The notes under the pieces are model-generated. The model ran no database searches and was not told the origin of the DNA. It worked only from the letters and a program-made list of their open reading frames with translations. Below, one piece after another: positions 16,301 to 25,022 of a stretch of DNA of 64,000 nt. The translations under genes and the position numbers were made by a program. The stretch lies in contig NZ_JABFCL010000006.1 in NCBI RefSeq assembly GCF_017566145.1, positions 1 to 64,000 on the forward strand, in the 5' to 3' direction. Source of the stretch: Bittarella massiliensis (ex Durand et al. 2017). Its GTDB lineage: Bacteria; Bacillota; Clostridia; Oscillospirales; Ruminococcaceae. The first letter of the stretch is position 1, and each line of letters opens with the position of its first letter.

Positions 16301-17482
16301 ATGATTATTGAACCGAAAATCCGCGGGTTTATCTGCACCACCGCCCACCCCGCCGGGTGCCGCGAAAACGTGCGGGAACAGATCGCGTACATCCGCTCCC
16401 AGCCCAAGACCGAGGGGGGCAAAAAGGCCCTCGTCATCGGCAGTTCCACCGGGTATGGTCTTGCCACCCGCATCGCCCTGGCCTATTCCTGTGGGGCCGC
16501 CACCCTGGGGGTGCAGTTTGAAAAGCCCGCTGCAGGCAAGCGCACCGCCTCCGCCGGGTGGTACAACACCGCCGCCTTTGAGGCGTTTGCCGCCGCCGAC
16601 GGCCTCTACGCCAAAACCGTCAACGGCGACGCCTACTCCCAGCAGTGCAAGGACGAGGTCATCGCCAAGATCAAGGCCGATCTGGGCCAGGTGGACGTGG
16701 TGATCTACAGTCTGGCCGCCCCCCGGCGCACCCTCAAAGACGGGACCACCGTCTCCTCGGTGCTCAAGACCACCGGCAGCGACTACACCAACAAGACCAT
16801 CGATTTGAAAGAGCGCACCCTCTCTGACATCACCATCCCCCAGGCCAGCGAGGAGGAGATCGCCCACACCGTGGCCGTCATGGGCGGCGAGGACTGGGAG
16901 GACTGGATGCTGGCCCTGCAGGACGCAGGGGTCCTGGCCGAGGGGGCGGTGAGCGCCGCCTACTCCTACATCGGGCCGGAACTGACCCATCCCATGTACA
17001 AAGACGGCTCCATTGGCCGGGCCAAGGATCACCTCTTTGCCACCGCCGCCAAGCTGGCCCAAGAGATTCCCGGCCTGCGCAGCTACCTGTCGGTCAACAA
17101 GGCCCTGGTGACCCAGTCCAGCGCCGCCATCCCCATCGTCCCTCTCTACATCTCCCTGCTCTACAAGGTGATGAAGGAGAAGGGGCTGCACGAGGGCTGT
17201 ATCCAGCAGATGTACCGGTTGGTACACGACCGGCTCTACGCCGAGCCCACCCCGGTGGACGGGGAGGGCCGCATCCGCCTGGACGACTGGGAGATGAGAG
17301 ACGAAGTCCAAGCCGAGATCGCCCGCATCTGGGAGGGGCTGAGCGACGAAAACCTGGAGCAGTACGCCGACATCGACGGCTACTGGAAAGACTTCTACCA
17401 GATGTTCGGCTTTGACCTGCCCGGCGTCGACTACCAAGCGGACGTCGACCCCGCCGTGAAGATCCCCAGCATCGACGAATAG
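16301..17482 (+). CDS. fabV: trans-2-enoyl-ACP/CoA reductase FabV
   Basis: NADH-dependent enoyl reductase, last step of fatty acid chain elongation; some relatives act on crotonyl-CoA. The 393-residue length fits FabV. It has MIIEPKIRGFICTTAHP at the start, the nucleotide motif GSSTGYG (about 48-54), YSLAAP, and the catalytic Y233-x8-K242 pair of the family. ATG 16301 follows AAAGGAG with good spacing; a TATAAT box is at 16230-16235 with a poor -35. It stands alone between mntP and a metallophosphoesterase. Confidence 0.94.
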   Translation: MIIEPKIRGFICTTAHPAGCRENVREQIAYIRSQPKTEGGKKALVIGSSTGYGLATRIALAYSCGAATLGVQFEKPAAGKRTASAGWYNTAAFEAFAAADGLYAKTVNGDAYSQQCKDEVIAKIKADLGQVDVVIYSLAAPRRTLKDGTTVSSVLKTTGSDYTNKTIDLKERTLSDITIPQASEEEIAHTVAVMGGEDWEDWMLALQDAGVLAEGAVSAAYSYIGPELTHPMYKDGSIGRAKDHLFATAAKLAQEIPGLRSYLSVNKALVTQSSAAIPIVPLYISLLYKVMKEKGLHEGCIQQMYRLVHDRLYAEPTPVDGEGRIRLDDWEMRDEVQAEIARIWEGLSDENLEQYADIDGYWKDFYQMFGFDLPGVDYQADVDPAVKIPSIDE

Positions 17483-17487
17483 TGTTG

Positions 17488-17518
17488 GAGCGGGCGGACT
17501 GCCGCCCGCTCTTTTTTT
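17488..17518 (+). terminator. fabV terminator
   Basis: GAGCGGGCGG (17488-17497), ACTG loop, CCGCCCGCTC (17502-17511), then seven T. Confidence 0.95.
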
Positions 17519-17536
17519 GTGAGAGAGGAGGAGCCA

Positions 17537-18271
17537 ATGCTGCGCATCGGGGTCTTTTCCGACCCGCACGCCAACCTGCCCGCCCTGAAAGCCGCCCTCG
17601 CCTATCTGGAGGGGACGGGGTGCCGCGAATTTCTCTGCTGCGGCGACCTGGTGGGGATCGGCCCCTGGCCCCAGGAGGTGGCCGCCCTACTGCAGAGCCG
17701 GGGGGACATCCACTGTCTGGCAGGCAACCACGACCGCTACTTTGACCGCTGCCTCGCCCCGCCCTATCCCCCCCGGATGGAGGAGGGGGAGGCCGCCCAC
17801 CACCGCTGGGTACACGGCGCCCTCTCCCCCACCACCCAAAAGTGGCTGCGGGAGCGCCCCCTCTCTTTGACCCTGCGGCGGGAGGAGGTCCGCATCAGCG
17901 CCCTCCACTACCCGCTGGACGCGGCAGGCGAGTTTGCCCCACCCCGCCCGGCCCCCACCGCTGGGGACTGCCGCGCCCTCTTTGGCCATCTGCCCGGGCA
18001 GGTGGTTCTCTGCGGGCACGATCACGCCGGTTTCGCGGTGGCAGACGGGGCCCGCCTCTTCCTCAATCCCGGCTCCCTGGGCTGCCCCCACGGCCTGGGC
18101 GGCATTGCCCGCTGCGGGGTGCTCACCCTGGACCGGGGCCGCTGGCAATGGCAGGCCGCCGCACCCACCTACGACTTGCATCTGGTGCGGGCTGCCTTTG
18201 CCCGCCGCCGGGTGCCGGAGGGGCCCGCCCTGCTGCGGGCCTTCTACGGGCCCGCCCACCCTCCTTTTTAA
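17537..18271 (+). CDS. calcineurin-like metallophosphoesterase
   Basis: A 244-residue soluble phosphoesterase of the YfcE-like branch. Metal-binding motifs in order: D9-x-H11 in SDPHANLPAL, CCGDLVG, GNHD and CGHDHAGF, with LNPGSLG closing the core. GAGGAGG precedes ATG 17537. The substrate cannot be told from sequence. It lies between two strong terminators, although no promoter of its own is obvious in the 18 bases between the fabV terminator and its start, so read-through from fabV is likely. Confidence 0.88.
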   Translation: MLRIGVFSDPHANLPALKAALAYLEGTGCREFLCCGDLVGIGPWPQEVAALLQSRGDIHCLAGNHDRYFDRCLAPPYPPRMEEGEAAHHRWVHGALSPTTQKWLRERPLSLTLRREEVRISALHYPLDAAGEFAPPRPAPTAGDCRALFGHLPGQVVLCGHDHAGFAVADGARLFLNPGSLGCPHGLGGIARCGVLTLDRGRWQWQAAAPTYDLHLVRAAFARRRVPEGPALLRAFYGPAHPPF

Positions 18272-18274
18272 CAG

Positions 18275-18306
18275 AACGCGCCCGCAAAAATCTCTGCGGG
18301 CGCGTT
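18275..18306. terminator. bidirectional terminator
   Basis: Perfect inverted repeat AACGCGCCCGCA (18275-18286) and TGCGGGCGCGTT (18295-18306) between convergent genes. Confidence 0.9.
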
Positions 18307-18313
18307 TTCGCTT

Positions 18314-18790
18314 TTATTCCTCCCCTTGCAGGTGGGCCAAAACGGGGGCCAACTCCCCCCCATCCGTCTGGTGCACCGCGGCGCCCAACAGGTCCCGCCT
18401 CGCCAAGCGGATAAGCCCCCTGTGCACCAGCCCCAAAGCGGCAAATTCAAAGTCCCCCGGCAGCCAGAAGGCGGCGGCGTCCCCCGCGGGGATATTTTGC
18501 TTTTTGAGGGCGTCCAGGTCCACCTCTTTCCGGGGGGTGAGCCCACAGAAGCAGGCAACCACCTCTTTGTCCGCCAGCTGGACCGCCCGCTTTTTCACCC
18601 CAGAGGCACAGCTCCAACAGCCGGCGTAGACTCCGCCCACCAGTACCAGGGTCTCTGCCCCGGCCAACTCTGCGGGGCGCACCCGGCTCCACTCCGCGGC
18701 GGGGCAGTGCAGCCCCTGGGCCAGCCACTCGGCGTACCGGCGGGAACTGCCATAGTGGGAGCGATAGGCGACCAAAACCGTCCTTGTCAT
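18314..18790 (-). CDS. flavodoxin-domain protein
   Basis: A 158-residue protein with a flavodoxin-like fold: VLVAYRSHYGSSRRYAEWLA at the N-terminus matches the FMN phosphate loop (T/S-x-x-G-x-T/S variant YGSS), and LVLVGGVYAG forms the second loop. It resembles menaquinone-dependent protoporphyrinogen oxidase-like flavodoxins (flavodoxin_5). It overlaps the MarR gene as ATGA and is therefore co-made with it. A redox role in response to whatever the MarR protein senses is inferred. Confidence 0.8.
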   Translation of the reverse strand: MTRTVLVAYRSHYGSSRRYAEWLAQGLHCPAAEWSRVRPAELAGAETLVLVGGVYAGCWSCASGVKKRAVQLADKEVVACFCGLTPRKEVDLDALKKQNIPAGDAAAFWLPGDFEFAALGLVHRGLIRLARRDLLGAAVHQTDGGELAPVLAHLQGEE

Positions 18791-19245
18791 CTCTCCATCT
18801 CCTCCAATCGGTTGCAGAGGGCCAACAGCAGCCGGTTGACCGCCGCCAGCTCCTCCGGGGCAGCGCCAGCAAAGAGCCGCTCGACAAAGGCCGCGTCCCT
18901 CTCCTGCCGGCGCGCCTGGTAGTCGGCCAGCTGCTGGGTAGGCGTCACCCGCAACGCCCGGCGGTCCCCCTCGTCCCGCACCAGGGCGACAAAGCCCTTT
19001 TTCTCCAATTTCAGGGCCAGCTGCTTGACATTTTGGCGGGAGCTCCCCATCTGCTCTGCCAGCTGGCTCAAGGTCGGGGGCCCCTCAAAAAAGGTGGTGA
19101 GGCAGAGCAGCAGATACCACTGCTTGGCTGTCAGTTCCCCCAGGTAGCGGTCTCCCACCGTCTCCAACCGGTTGCTGGCCGCAAAGAGCAGCCCAAAGGC
19201 CAGATAGCGCCGGTCTATCCCCTCCAACTTCTCCGTTCTCTGCAC
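18787..19245 (-). CDS. MarR-family transcriptional regulator
   Basis: A 152-residue winged-helix regulator: LTAKQWYLLLCLTTFF, then the helix-turn-helix PTLSQLAEQMGSSRQNVKQL and the wing with VRDEGDRRALRVTPT (the DxR motif of MarR proteins). Start GTG 19245 has GGGGGAA upstream. It is first in a two-gene operon with the flavodoxin and sits just behind a perfect palindrome, so it is almost certainly self-repressing. Confidence 0.9.
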   Translation of the reverse strand: MQRTEKLEGIDRRYLAFGLLFAASNRLETVGDRYLGELTAKQWYLLLCLTTFFEGPPTLSQLAEQMGSSRQNVKQLALKLEKKGFVALVRDEGDRRALRVTPTQQLADYQARRQERDAAFVERLFAGAAPEELAAVNRLLLALCNRLEEMER

Positions 19246-19257
19246 AGCGATTCCCCC

Positions 19258-19281
19258 AAATAAGTAATATATTACTTATTT
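19258..19281. promoter_or_regulatory. 24-base perfect palindrome, likely MarR operator
   Basis: AAATAAGTAATA followed directly by its exact reverse complement. It lies immediately downstream of the -10 box of the marR promoter, covering the start of transcription, and ends 13 bases before the GTG start. Confidence 0.85.
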
Positions 19282-19282
19282 G

Positions 19283-19311
19283 AGTATACCTTCTCTTTTC
19301 CCCCCTGTCAA
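19283..19311 (-). promoter_or_regulatory. marR promoter
   Basis: Minus strand: perfect TTGACA (complement of 19306-19311), 17-base spacer, TATACT (complement of 19283-19288). Confidence 0.9.
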
Positions 19312-19328
19312 CCGCCCGCCGATCGCAA

Positions 19329-19370
19329 GACAGCCGCCCTCCCCCAAAGGGGAAGGCGGCTGTCCCTTTT
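19329..19370 (-). terminator. hairpin after nucleoside hydrolase 1
   Basis: GACAGCCGCC and GGCGGCTGTC arms extended by C/G-rich pairs. It lies 20 bases past the stop of the 19389 gene. The T tract on the minus side is short, so efficiency is uncertain. Confidence 0.55.
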
Positions 19371-19388
19371 GCATTGGTGGTGATCCAG

Positions 19389-20324
19389 TCAGTTTTGGTA
19401 GAAGGCCACCATTTCCTGCAGCAGGGCGTAGAGCTTTTCCTTGTCGGCGGACATGGCCACGTCCACGTTGGGCTCTTTTTTCCAGCGGTTTGGCAGGTCC
19501 ACCACCGTCTGCCCCTCGGTGAGGCTGCCCCGCACCTCGCAGGTGGCAAAATAGGGCTCGGTGCGGATGACTTCGGGACAGTAGACGGCGGCAATGGCCA
19601 GCGCGTCGTGGAGGATGATGCCGCTCTCCCGCCCCTCTCTGGCCTTCTGGGCCCGGGTGTACTCCCAAATACCCCGCAGCAGCGGCGCAATCGCGCAGTC
19701 GGGAGCCAGCAGCCGGTCCATCTCCTCCGCGGTGAAAAAGGTCTGGCGGGTGGCGTCCAGCCCCACCATGGTGATGGGGATACCGCTCTTAAAGACCACG
19801 TCGCAGGCGTGGGGGTCGACCCAGATGTTGAACTCCGCGTAGGGGGTGGAGTTGCCCACCCCCCAGGCCCCGCCCATCATGGTGATGCGCTTGATCAGGG
19901 GCTTGATGTCGGGGTATTTCAGCAATGTGATGGCGATGTTGGTCAGGGGGCCGATGGCGGCGATCTCCAGTTCGCCCTTCTGGGCCACCGCCTCCCGGTA
20001 GATCACGTCCCAGGCGGGGTCCTCTTCAAAGGTGCAGCGGGGGGCGGGCAGTTCCACCCCGCCCAGCCCGTTTTCGCCGTGGGTGGCGGGGTTGACCACC
20101 CGCTCTTTGATCATGGGGCGGTCGGCCCCCTTGCCCACCGGCGCGCCCAGGTCCAGGTAGTCGTTCAGGGCCAAGGCGTTGGGGGCGGTGTGCTCCAGTC
20201 CCACGTTGCCCGAGACCGGGGTCAGGGCGCGGATGTCCAGCCGGCCGCTGGATTTGGCCAGGGCAATGGCAAAGGCGTCGTCGGTGCCGGGGTCACAGTC
20301 GATGATGACGGGGATTTTCTTCAC
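19389..20324 (-). CDS. nucleoside hydrolase 1 (IunH/RihA-like)
   Basis: A 311-residue enzyme that hydrolyses nucleosides to base and ribose. The calcium-binding motif DCDPGTDDA (D9-D16) is intact, as are IGPLTNIA, MGGAWGVGNSTPYAEFNIW and the catalytic His in ILHDALAIA. The ending is HydA-like WKKEPNVDV. It is last of three consecutive hydrolase genes, 57 bases after the second, and is followed by a hairpin. It resembles gene 4 (30543-31493) more than its neighbours, judged by the shared NSTPY/NHSPYGEFNIW and AWDVIY stretches. Confidence 0.92.
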   Translation of the reverse strand: MKKIPVIIDCDPGTDDAFAIALAKSSGRLDIRALTPVSGNVGLEHTAPNALALNDYLDLGAPVGKGADRPMIKERVVNPATHGENGLGGVELPAPRCTFEEDPAWDVIYREAVAQKGELEIAAIGPLTNIAITLLKYPDIKPLIKRITMMGGAWGVGNSTPYAEFNIWVDPHACDVVFKSGIPITMVGLDATRQTFFTAEEMDRLLAPDCAIAPLLRGIWEYTRAQKAREGRESGIILHDALAIAAVYCPEVIRTEPYFATCEVRGSLTEGQTVVDLPNRWKKEPNVDVAMSADKEKLYALLQEMVAFYQN

Positions 20325-20381
20325 AGCAATCTCTCCCTTTTGATCTGTTTAGGCGGCCGGGGCCGCGCGTATTTCCTCATT

Positions 20382-21335
20382 CTAGGGCAGCCGCCGCAGC
20401 GCCGCCAACAGCCGGTGTGCAAAGGCCTCGCGGTCCACCTCCACCCCCACCAGGGCGTTGCAGGGGCAGCCGGTCCTGGCGCCGCCCGCATCCACCACCG
20501 TGGCGCCGCGGGTAGAGCGGCCGCAGAGGTCCGCTTCCAGATGGGCGGGCAGAGACTTCACCAGCGCCTCGTCCAGTGCCCAGGCCGCCGCCAGGGGGTC
20601 GTGCAGGGCGCAGCCGGGCGCGCCCTCGTAAAAGGAGGCGTAGTGGACAAACATCTCCCAGGCAAACCGGCCCGCCCGGGTGCCGCAGTCCCGCCAGGCC
20701 TCCCGCTCCGCCGCGGTGGCATAGGCCTTGTAGGTGACGTCCAGCCCCGCCAGCTTGATGGGGATGCCGGCGGAAAAGACGATCTGCGCCGCCTCCGGAT
20801 CGCGGCCGATGTTGGCCTCGGCCACCGGGGAAAAATTCCCCCGGCACCAGGCCGCGCCCCCCATCAGCACCAGCTGCCCGATCTTCCCTTTCAGGTGGGG
20901 GTAGCACAGCAAAAAGGTCGCCAAGTTGGTCATGGCGGCCACCGCCACCACGGTGACCTTTTCTGTGCTCTCCTCAATCAGCCGGGCCATCAGCTCCACC
21001 GCCCGGCAGGGTTCCGGTTGCCGCACGGGGTCGGGGATGGACACATCTCCCAGTCCGTTTTCCCCGTGGATCGCCCCCTTGCCGGAGGGGGAGAACTGCC
21101 CCAGCAGCGGTTTTTTTGCCCCCAGCGCCACCGGGATGTCCTCCCGCCCGCACAGCTGCAAAATTGCCAGGGTGTTGCGGGCCACCTGCGCCAGGGGGAC
21201 GCTCCCCTCCATGGCGGTGATCCCCAACAGCCTGGCCCGCGGCTCCCCCAGCAGGTAGAGCAGGGCCAGCGCGTCGTCAATGCCGGTGTCCACATCCAGT
21301 AAAATGGGGATTGGCCGCCCCTCTTGGCCCCTCAT
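20382..21335 (-). CDS. nucleoside hydrolase 2, divergent
   Basis: A 317-residue hydrolase. The metal motif reads DVDTGIDDA (Thr in place of Pro, also seen in other bacterial members); MGGAAWCRGNFSPVAEANI replaces the usual AEFNI with AEANI, so the Phe-Asn segment near the substrate is altered. The catalytic pair CALHDPLA is present. ATG 21335 overlaps the stop of gene 3 as ATGA. Substrate preference probably differs from its neighbours; that is inference. Confidence 0.9.
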   Translation of the reverse strand: MRGQEGRPIPILLDVDTGIDDALALLYLLGEPRARLLGITAMEGSVPLAQVARNTLAILQLCGREDIPVALGAKKPLLGQFSPSGKGAIHGENGLGDVSIPDPVRQPEPCRAVELMARLIEESTEKVTVVAVAAMTNLATFLLCYPHLKGKIGQLVLMGGAAWCRGNFSPVAEANIGRDPEAAQIVFSAGIPIKLAGLDVTYKAYATAAEREAWRDCGTRAGRFAWEMFVHYASFYEGAPGCALHDPLAAAWALDEALVKSLPAHLEADLCGRSTRGATVVDAGGARTGCPCNALVGVEVDREAFAHRLLAALRRLP

Positions 21336-22276
21336 TTCAGCTTCTCGCAGGCGGCGGCCAACAGGTCGATAAAGGCCTCTCTATCCAAATCCATCGCCAC
21401 CTGGACATTGGGGGCCTTGCCGGTGACCCCCCGCAGGTCGCAGACGGTGCAACCCTGGGTGTGCTCCCCTTCGATGTCCACCGTCACGTGGCAGTCGCGC
21501 AGGGTGAGCACCTGGGGGGCCACCACCGCTGCCACCGCCACTGCGTCGTGCATCGGCACCTCCAGCCAGTCGGTGCCCGGCAGGGTCCGATCTTTAAAGA
21601 AGTCCATCAAGCTGGCCACCAGCCGCCCGCCCCGGGTGTCGATGGCGTGAAAGCGGGCCAGGTCGTCCAGGGTGGGACGGGCCTTGTTGGTGGCGTCCAA
21701 CCCGCACATGGTGATGGGGATGCCCGCGTCAAAGACGATGCGGGCGGCCTCGGCGTCCTCCCAGATATTGAACTCGGCGGTGGGGGTCCAGTTTCCCCCC
21801 ACCGCTGCGCCCCCCATCAGGCAGATGCGGGCGATCTTCTGGTGCAGCTCGGGGTTTGCCAGCAGAAAGATGGCGATGTTGGTCAGGGGGCCCATCCCCA
21901 CCAGCACCGTCTTCTCCTCGCAGCCGCGCACCTTTTCGGCCATGAAGTCCCAGGCGTTTTGCTCCACCGGCGCATGGGTGATGGGCGGGAAGACCGGGCC
22001 GTCCAACCCGCTCTCGCCGTGCACGCTGTCGGCGATCTCCAACCTTCGCATCAGGGGGCGAGCAGCCCCCTGGCAGACCGGCACATCGGCCCGGCCGACC
22101 CACTCCAGCACCCGAATGGCGTTTCGCGAGGTGTTTTGCAGGGTGCTGTTGCCGGCCACCACCGTCATCCCCCGCACCTCCACCAGGTCACTTGACAGGG
22201 CCAGCACCATGGCCATGGCATCGTCGTGCCCCGGGTCCCCGTCCAACAAAACTGGTATCTTCTCTGTCGTTTTCAC
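21332..22276 (-). CDS. nucleoside hydrolase 3
   Basis: A 314-residue hydrolase with DGDPGHDDAMA, VHGESGLDGPV, MGPLTNIAIF, TPTAEFNIWEDAEAA and the catalytic MHDAVAVAA, closest in pattern to pyrimidine/inosine-uridine hydrolases and to gene 5 (31985-32926). The start is GTG 22276 with GGGGAGGAG upstream; the open frame upstream to 22696 lacks a ribosome site. It heads the three-gene hydrolase operon. Confidence 0.92.
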   Translation of the reverse strand: MKTTEKIPVLLDGDPGHDDAMAMVLALSSDLVEVRGMTVVAGNSTLQNTSRNAIRVLEWVGRADVPVCQGAARPLMRRLEIADSVHGESGLDGPVFPPITHAPVEQNAWDFMAEKVRGCEEKTVLVGMGPLTNIAIFLLANPELHQKIARICLMGGAAVGGNWTPTAEFNIWEDAEAARIVFDAGIPITMCGLDATNKARPTLDDLARFHAIDTRGGRLVASLMDFFKDRTLPGTDWLEVPMHDAVAVAAVVAPQVLTLRDCHVTVDIEGEHTQGCTVCDLRGVTGKAPNVQVAMDLDREAFIDLLAAACEKLK

Positions 22277-22328
22277 CGCTTCAAACTCCTCCCCTGTGCG
22301 GCGCAAAAGGGCGTCGCTTGTCTCCTTT

Positions 22329-22357
22329 AGTATACAGGAAAAATCCCCCTGACGCAA
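22329..22357 (-). promoter_or_regulatory. promoter of the three-hydrolase operon
   Basis: Minus strand: TTGCGT (complement of 22352-22357), 17-base spacer, TATACT (complement of 22329-22334), about 50 bases before the GTG start. Confidence 0.75.
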
Positions 22358-22533
22358 CGCCATCCCGCAGGGGAGGACCCCCTCTTTTTTCGCCTTTGCT
22401 TCCCACCCCTCCGGCGCAAAAAAGGGGGAGAACACCAAAAGAGATCCCTTCTCCGTCCCGGCGGGCATATCCCTTTCACCCTGGCCGTATAGATAAAACA
22501 GTGCAAAACTTTGGCAGCGATGGAGTGGATGAT

Positions 22534-23361
22534 ATGAAGTGTTATGTATTTCGCCTGAAAAAGCGGATGCTCGTGATCCCCTTGGCGGTGCTGGCGGCCA
22601 TCGGCATCTGCGTCGCCGCCTTTGCCAGGCGGGGTGGGACAGAGGAGTCCCGCCTCTTTCCCAGCGAGTATGGGCTGGGCGCCGAGACCCTGGCAAACGC
22701 CGTTCCCCAGTCGGAAAGCGGGCAGAAGGTGGCCTACCTGACCTTTGACGACGGCCCTTCGGAAGAGACCGAAAAGATTCTCGACGCCCTCAAAGAGAGG
22801 GACGTCAAGGCCACCTTCTTCGTTCTGGGCACAGAGCTTGAGAAGCGGCCCGATACCTACAAGCGGATTGTGGGCGAGGGCCATGTGCTGGGGCTCCACT
22901 CCTTTTCCCACGAGTACAAGGAGATCTACGCCTCCCCCGAGTCCTTCTGGAACGACCTCGACAAATTGCAGAAGGCGGTGACCACCCTCACCGGCCAGCC
23001 CAGCACTGCCTACCGCTTTCCCGGCGGCAGTTCCAACACAGTGTACCGGCGCTACAGCAAGGTCAGCGGCCTGATGGACACCCTCATTTCCCAGCTGTCG
23101 GAAAAGGGGCTCTCCTACTACGACTGGACCGTCTCCGCCGAGGACGCGGTGGGAAGCAAAAAGAGCGCCGACTACATCGTGAACAAGGTAGTCAAAGAGG
23201 CCCTCAAGCAGGACTGCCCGGTGATCCTGATGCACGACGGCCCCGGCCACAAGGCCACCGCCGAGGCCATCCCCCGCATCGTCGATGAACTGCAAAAGGA
23301 GGGGTACTCTTTCGCCACCCTCTCCGACTCCGTCACCTGCCACCACAGCCGCGGCAAGTGA
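22534..23361 (+). CDS. membrane-anchored polysaccharide deacetylase
   Basis: A 275-residue NodB-fold enzyme that removes acetyl groups from cell-wall or related polysaccharide. One N-terminal membrane helix (about 12-30), then YLTFDDGPS (catalytic D72, metal D73), LHSFSHEY (metal H122 and H126), YRFPGGSSN, DWTVSAED and ILMHDGPGH (catalytic His). All motifs are intact and it acts outside the cell. Start ATG 22534 follows GGAGTGG; upstream frame is open but lacks a site. Confidence 0.92.
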   Translation: MKCYVFRLKKRMLVIPLAVLAAIGICVAAFARRGGTEESRLFPSEYGLGAETLANAVPQSESGQKVAYLTFDDGPSEETEKILDALKERDVKATFFVLGTELEKRPDTYKRIVGEGHVLGLHSFSHEYKEIYASPESFWNDLDKLQKAVTTLTGQPSTAYRFPGGSSNTVYRRYSKVSGLMDTLISQLSEKGLSYYDWTVSAEDAVGSKKSADYIVNKVVKEALKQDCPVILMHDGPGHKATAEAIPRIVDELQKEGYSFATLSDSVTCHHSRGK

Positions 23362-23391
23362 CCCCTGCGGCTTTTTCCCCTGTGCAATCCG

Positions 23392-23420
23392 ACAGGCGGG
23401 CCTTGCGGCCCGCCTGTTTT
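23392..23420 (+). terminator. terminator after the deacetylase
   Basis: ACAGGCGGGCC (23392-23402) and GGCCCGCCTGT (23407-23417) around TTGC, then TTT. Confidence 0.85.
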
Positions 23421-23462
23421 CGTGGTATTTTGTACGGTAGACAAAACAGAGGAGGACAAGCT

Positions 23463-23939
23463 GTGGCGCAGAGAGAAAAGACAGAGCCGGTGGAACTGAC
23501 CAACATGGTGATGGTCTACGACCCCCAGCACAACCGGGCGGTGGTCCAGCGCCGGGTCAAGAGCTGGAAGGGGGTCACCTTTCCCGGCGGGCATGTGGAG
23601 CCGGAGGAGAGTTTGGTGGACGCGGCCGTGCGGGAGGTGAGAGAGGAGACCGGCCTTGAAATCTCGCAGCTGGAGCCCTGCGGCATCATCCACTGGAGCA
23701 CCGGGCACGGCCGGCCCCGCTACCTGGTCTTTCTCTACAAGACCTGCCACTATCAGGGGCAGCTGCTCGCCGCCACCGACGAGGGGGCGGTCTGGTGGCA
23801 GGAGTTGGATACCCTGCCCCAGCTCGATCTCTGCAAAAATTTCGAGCACTATCTCCCCCTCTTTTTGGAGGACGGGCACTGCGAGGTCTACGGCACCGGG
23901 ATCGAGGCCGACGGCAGCCGCCGCATCGCCTACAAATAG
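23463..23939 (+). CDS. Nudix hydrolase (8-oxo-dGTPase-like)
   Basis: A 158-residue hydrolase of nucleoside diphosphate-linked compounds. The Nudix box runs at about 42-67: GGHVEPEE, then AAVREVREETGLEI with the REVREE metal-binding core. VELTNMVMVYD at the start and the late aromatic stretch resemble MutT/YtkD-type proteins. GTG 23463 follows AGAGGAGG. The exact substrate cannot be told. Confidence 0.9.
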   Translation: MAQREKTEPVELTNMVMVYDPQHNRAVVQRRVKSWKGVTFPGGHVEPEESLVDAAVREVREETGLEISQLEPCGIIHWSTGHGRPRYLVFLYKTCHYQGQLLAATDEGAVWWQELDTLPQLDLCKNFEHYLPLFLEDGHCEVYGTGIEADGSRRIAYK

Positions 23940-24066
23940 GGGGCCAGAACACCCCTTCGGGGGGATAGAAACCGTTTTTTTCACTCCGTTTTGGGCCGTG
24001 CGCTCCACTCGGGCGAAAAAAACGGCTAAATTTGTCCACACACAGCCAGTATTTACAAATTGTCCA

Positions 24067-24095
24067 TTGCCAAAGGCGGTGGGCCGTTGTAAACT
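24067..24095 (+). promoter_or_regulatory. possible promoter of the DUF5685 gene
   Basis: TTGCCA (24067-24072), 17-base spacer, TAAACT (24090-24095). The match is partial. The 200 bases between the Nudix gene and this site hold nothing else I recognise. Confidence 0.45.
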
Positions 24096-24149
24096 GATAC
24101 TATTCCAGAGCAGCCGTCCCGGCTGCTCTGTCCATCGGGTGGTGTTTCC

Positions 24150-25022
24150 TTGTTCGGCTATGTCAAGCCCTTTCAGCCCTATCTCCGCGTCTGCGAGTTG
24201 GACACCTACAAGTCCCTCTACTGCGGGCTCTGCCGCCAGCTGGGAGCCAGTTTCGGCCCCTTTTCACGGCTGACCCTCAGCTATGACTTTGTCTTTCTCG
24301 CCCTCCTTTTCACCGGCCTTTCGGAAGAGGGGCCCCAGTACGGCCGCTGCCGCTGCATGGCCAACCCCCTCAAAAAAAAGGCCTGCTGCCTTGAAAACGA
24401 GGGGCTGCGCTTCTCCGCCGGGTGCGCCATGATCATGGCCTACTACAAGGCCAAGGACAACCTGCACGACCACGGCTTGAAAGACCGGCTGCTCTCCGCC
24501 CTCTCCTATCCCTTTTTGGCCCGGGCGCGAAAAAAGGCCGCCCGCCAGTACGGGGAAATCGACGCCATCATGGCCGAGGCCATGGCCGGCCAGCGCCGGA
24601 TCGAGGAAGAGGGCTGCGACAGCATCGACCGGGCGGCCGATCCGTCCGGCACCTTTTTGCGCCGGGTATTCGAGCAGGTGGCCCGCACCGACGGGCAGCG
24701 GCGCATCCTCTCGCGCATGGGCTATCTCCTGGGCCGCTGGATCTACATGATGGACGCCTTTGACGATCTGGAAAGCGACCTCAAACGGGGAAACTACAAC
24801 CCTCTCATCGGCCGGTACGGGCTGCGCCGGGGGGACGATTATAATCGGACAGACATCGGCCAAGATATTGTGGAGATGCTCAACTTCACCATCAGCGAAT
24901 TTTCCGCCGGCTACCAGCTGCTGGACCTGTATCACTACAAGCCCATTTTAGACAACATCGTCTTTCTGGGGTTTAAAAATACCCAAGCCAACGTTTTTAC
25001 CAAATATAAAGGGGACGCATAA
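24150..25022 (+). CDS. DUF5685-like protein
   Basis: A 290-residue protein starting at TTG (GGTGGTG upstream). It opens [28 protein letters not shown], a pattern I associate with the uncharacterised family DUF5685; Cys residues (CGLCRQL, CRCM, ACCLE) suggest metal binding, and the rest is helical with D/E-rich motifs such as [18 protein letters not shown], reminiscent of prenyl-transfer enzymes' aspartate-rich helices but not proven. It overlaps the J-domain gene by one base (TAATG), so both are made together. Confidence 0.75.
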   Translation: MFGYVKPFQPYLRVCELDTYKSLYCGLCRQLGASFGPFSRLTLSYDFVFLALLFTGLSEEGPQYGRCRCMANPLKKKACCLENEGLRFSAGCAMIMAYYKAKDNLHDHGLKDRLLSALSYPFLARARKKAARQYGEIDAIMAEAMAGQRRIEEEGCDSIDRAADPSGTFLRRVFEQVARTDGQRRILSRMGYLLGRWIYMMDAFDDLESDLKRGNYNPLIGRYGLRRGDDYNRTDIGQDIVEMLNFTISEFSAGYQLLDLYHYKPILDNIVFLGFKNTQANVFTKYKGDA

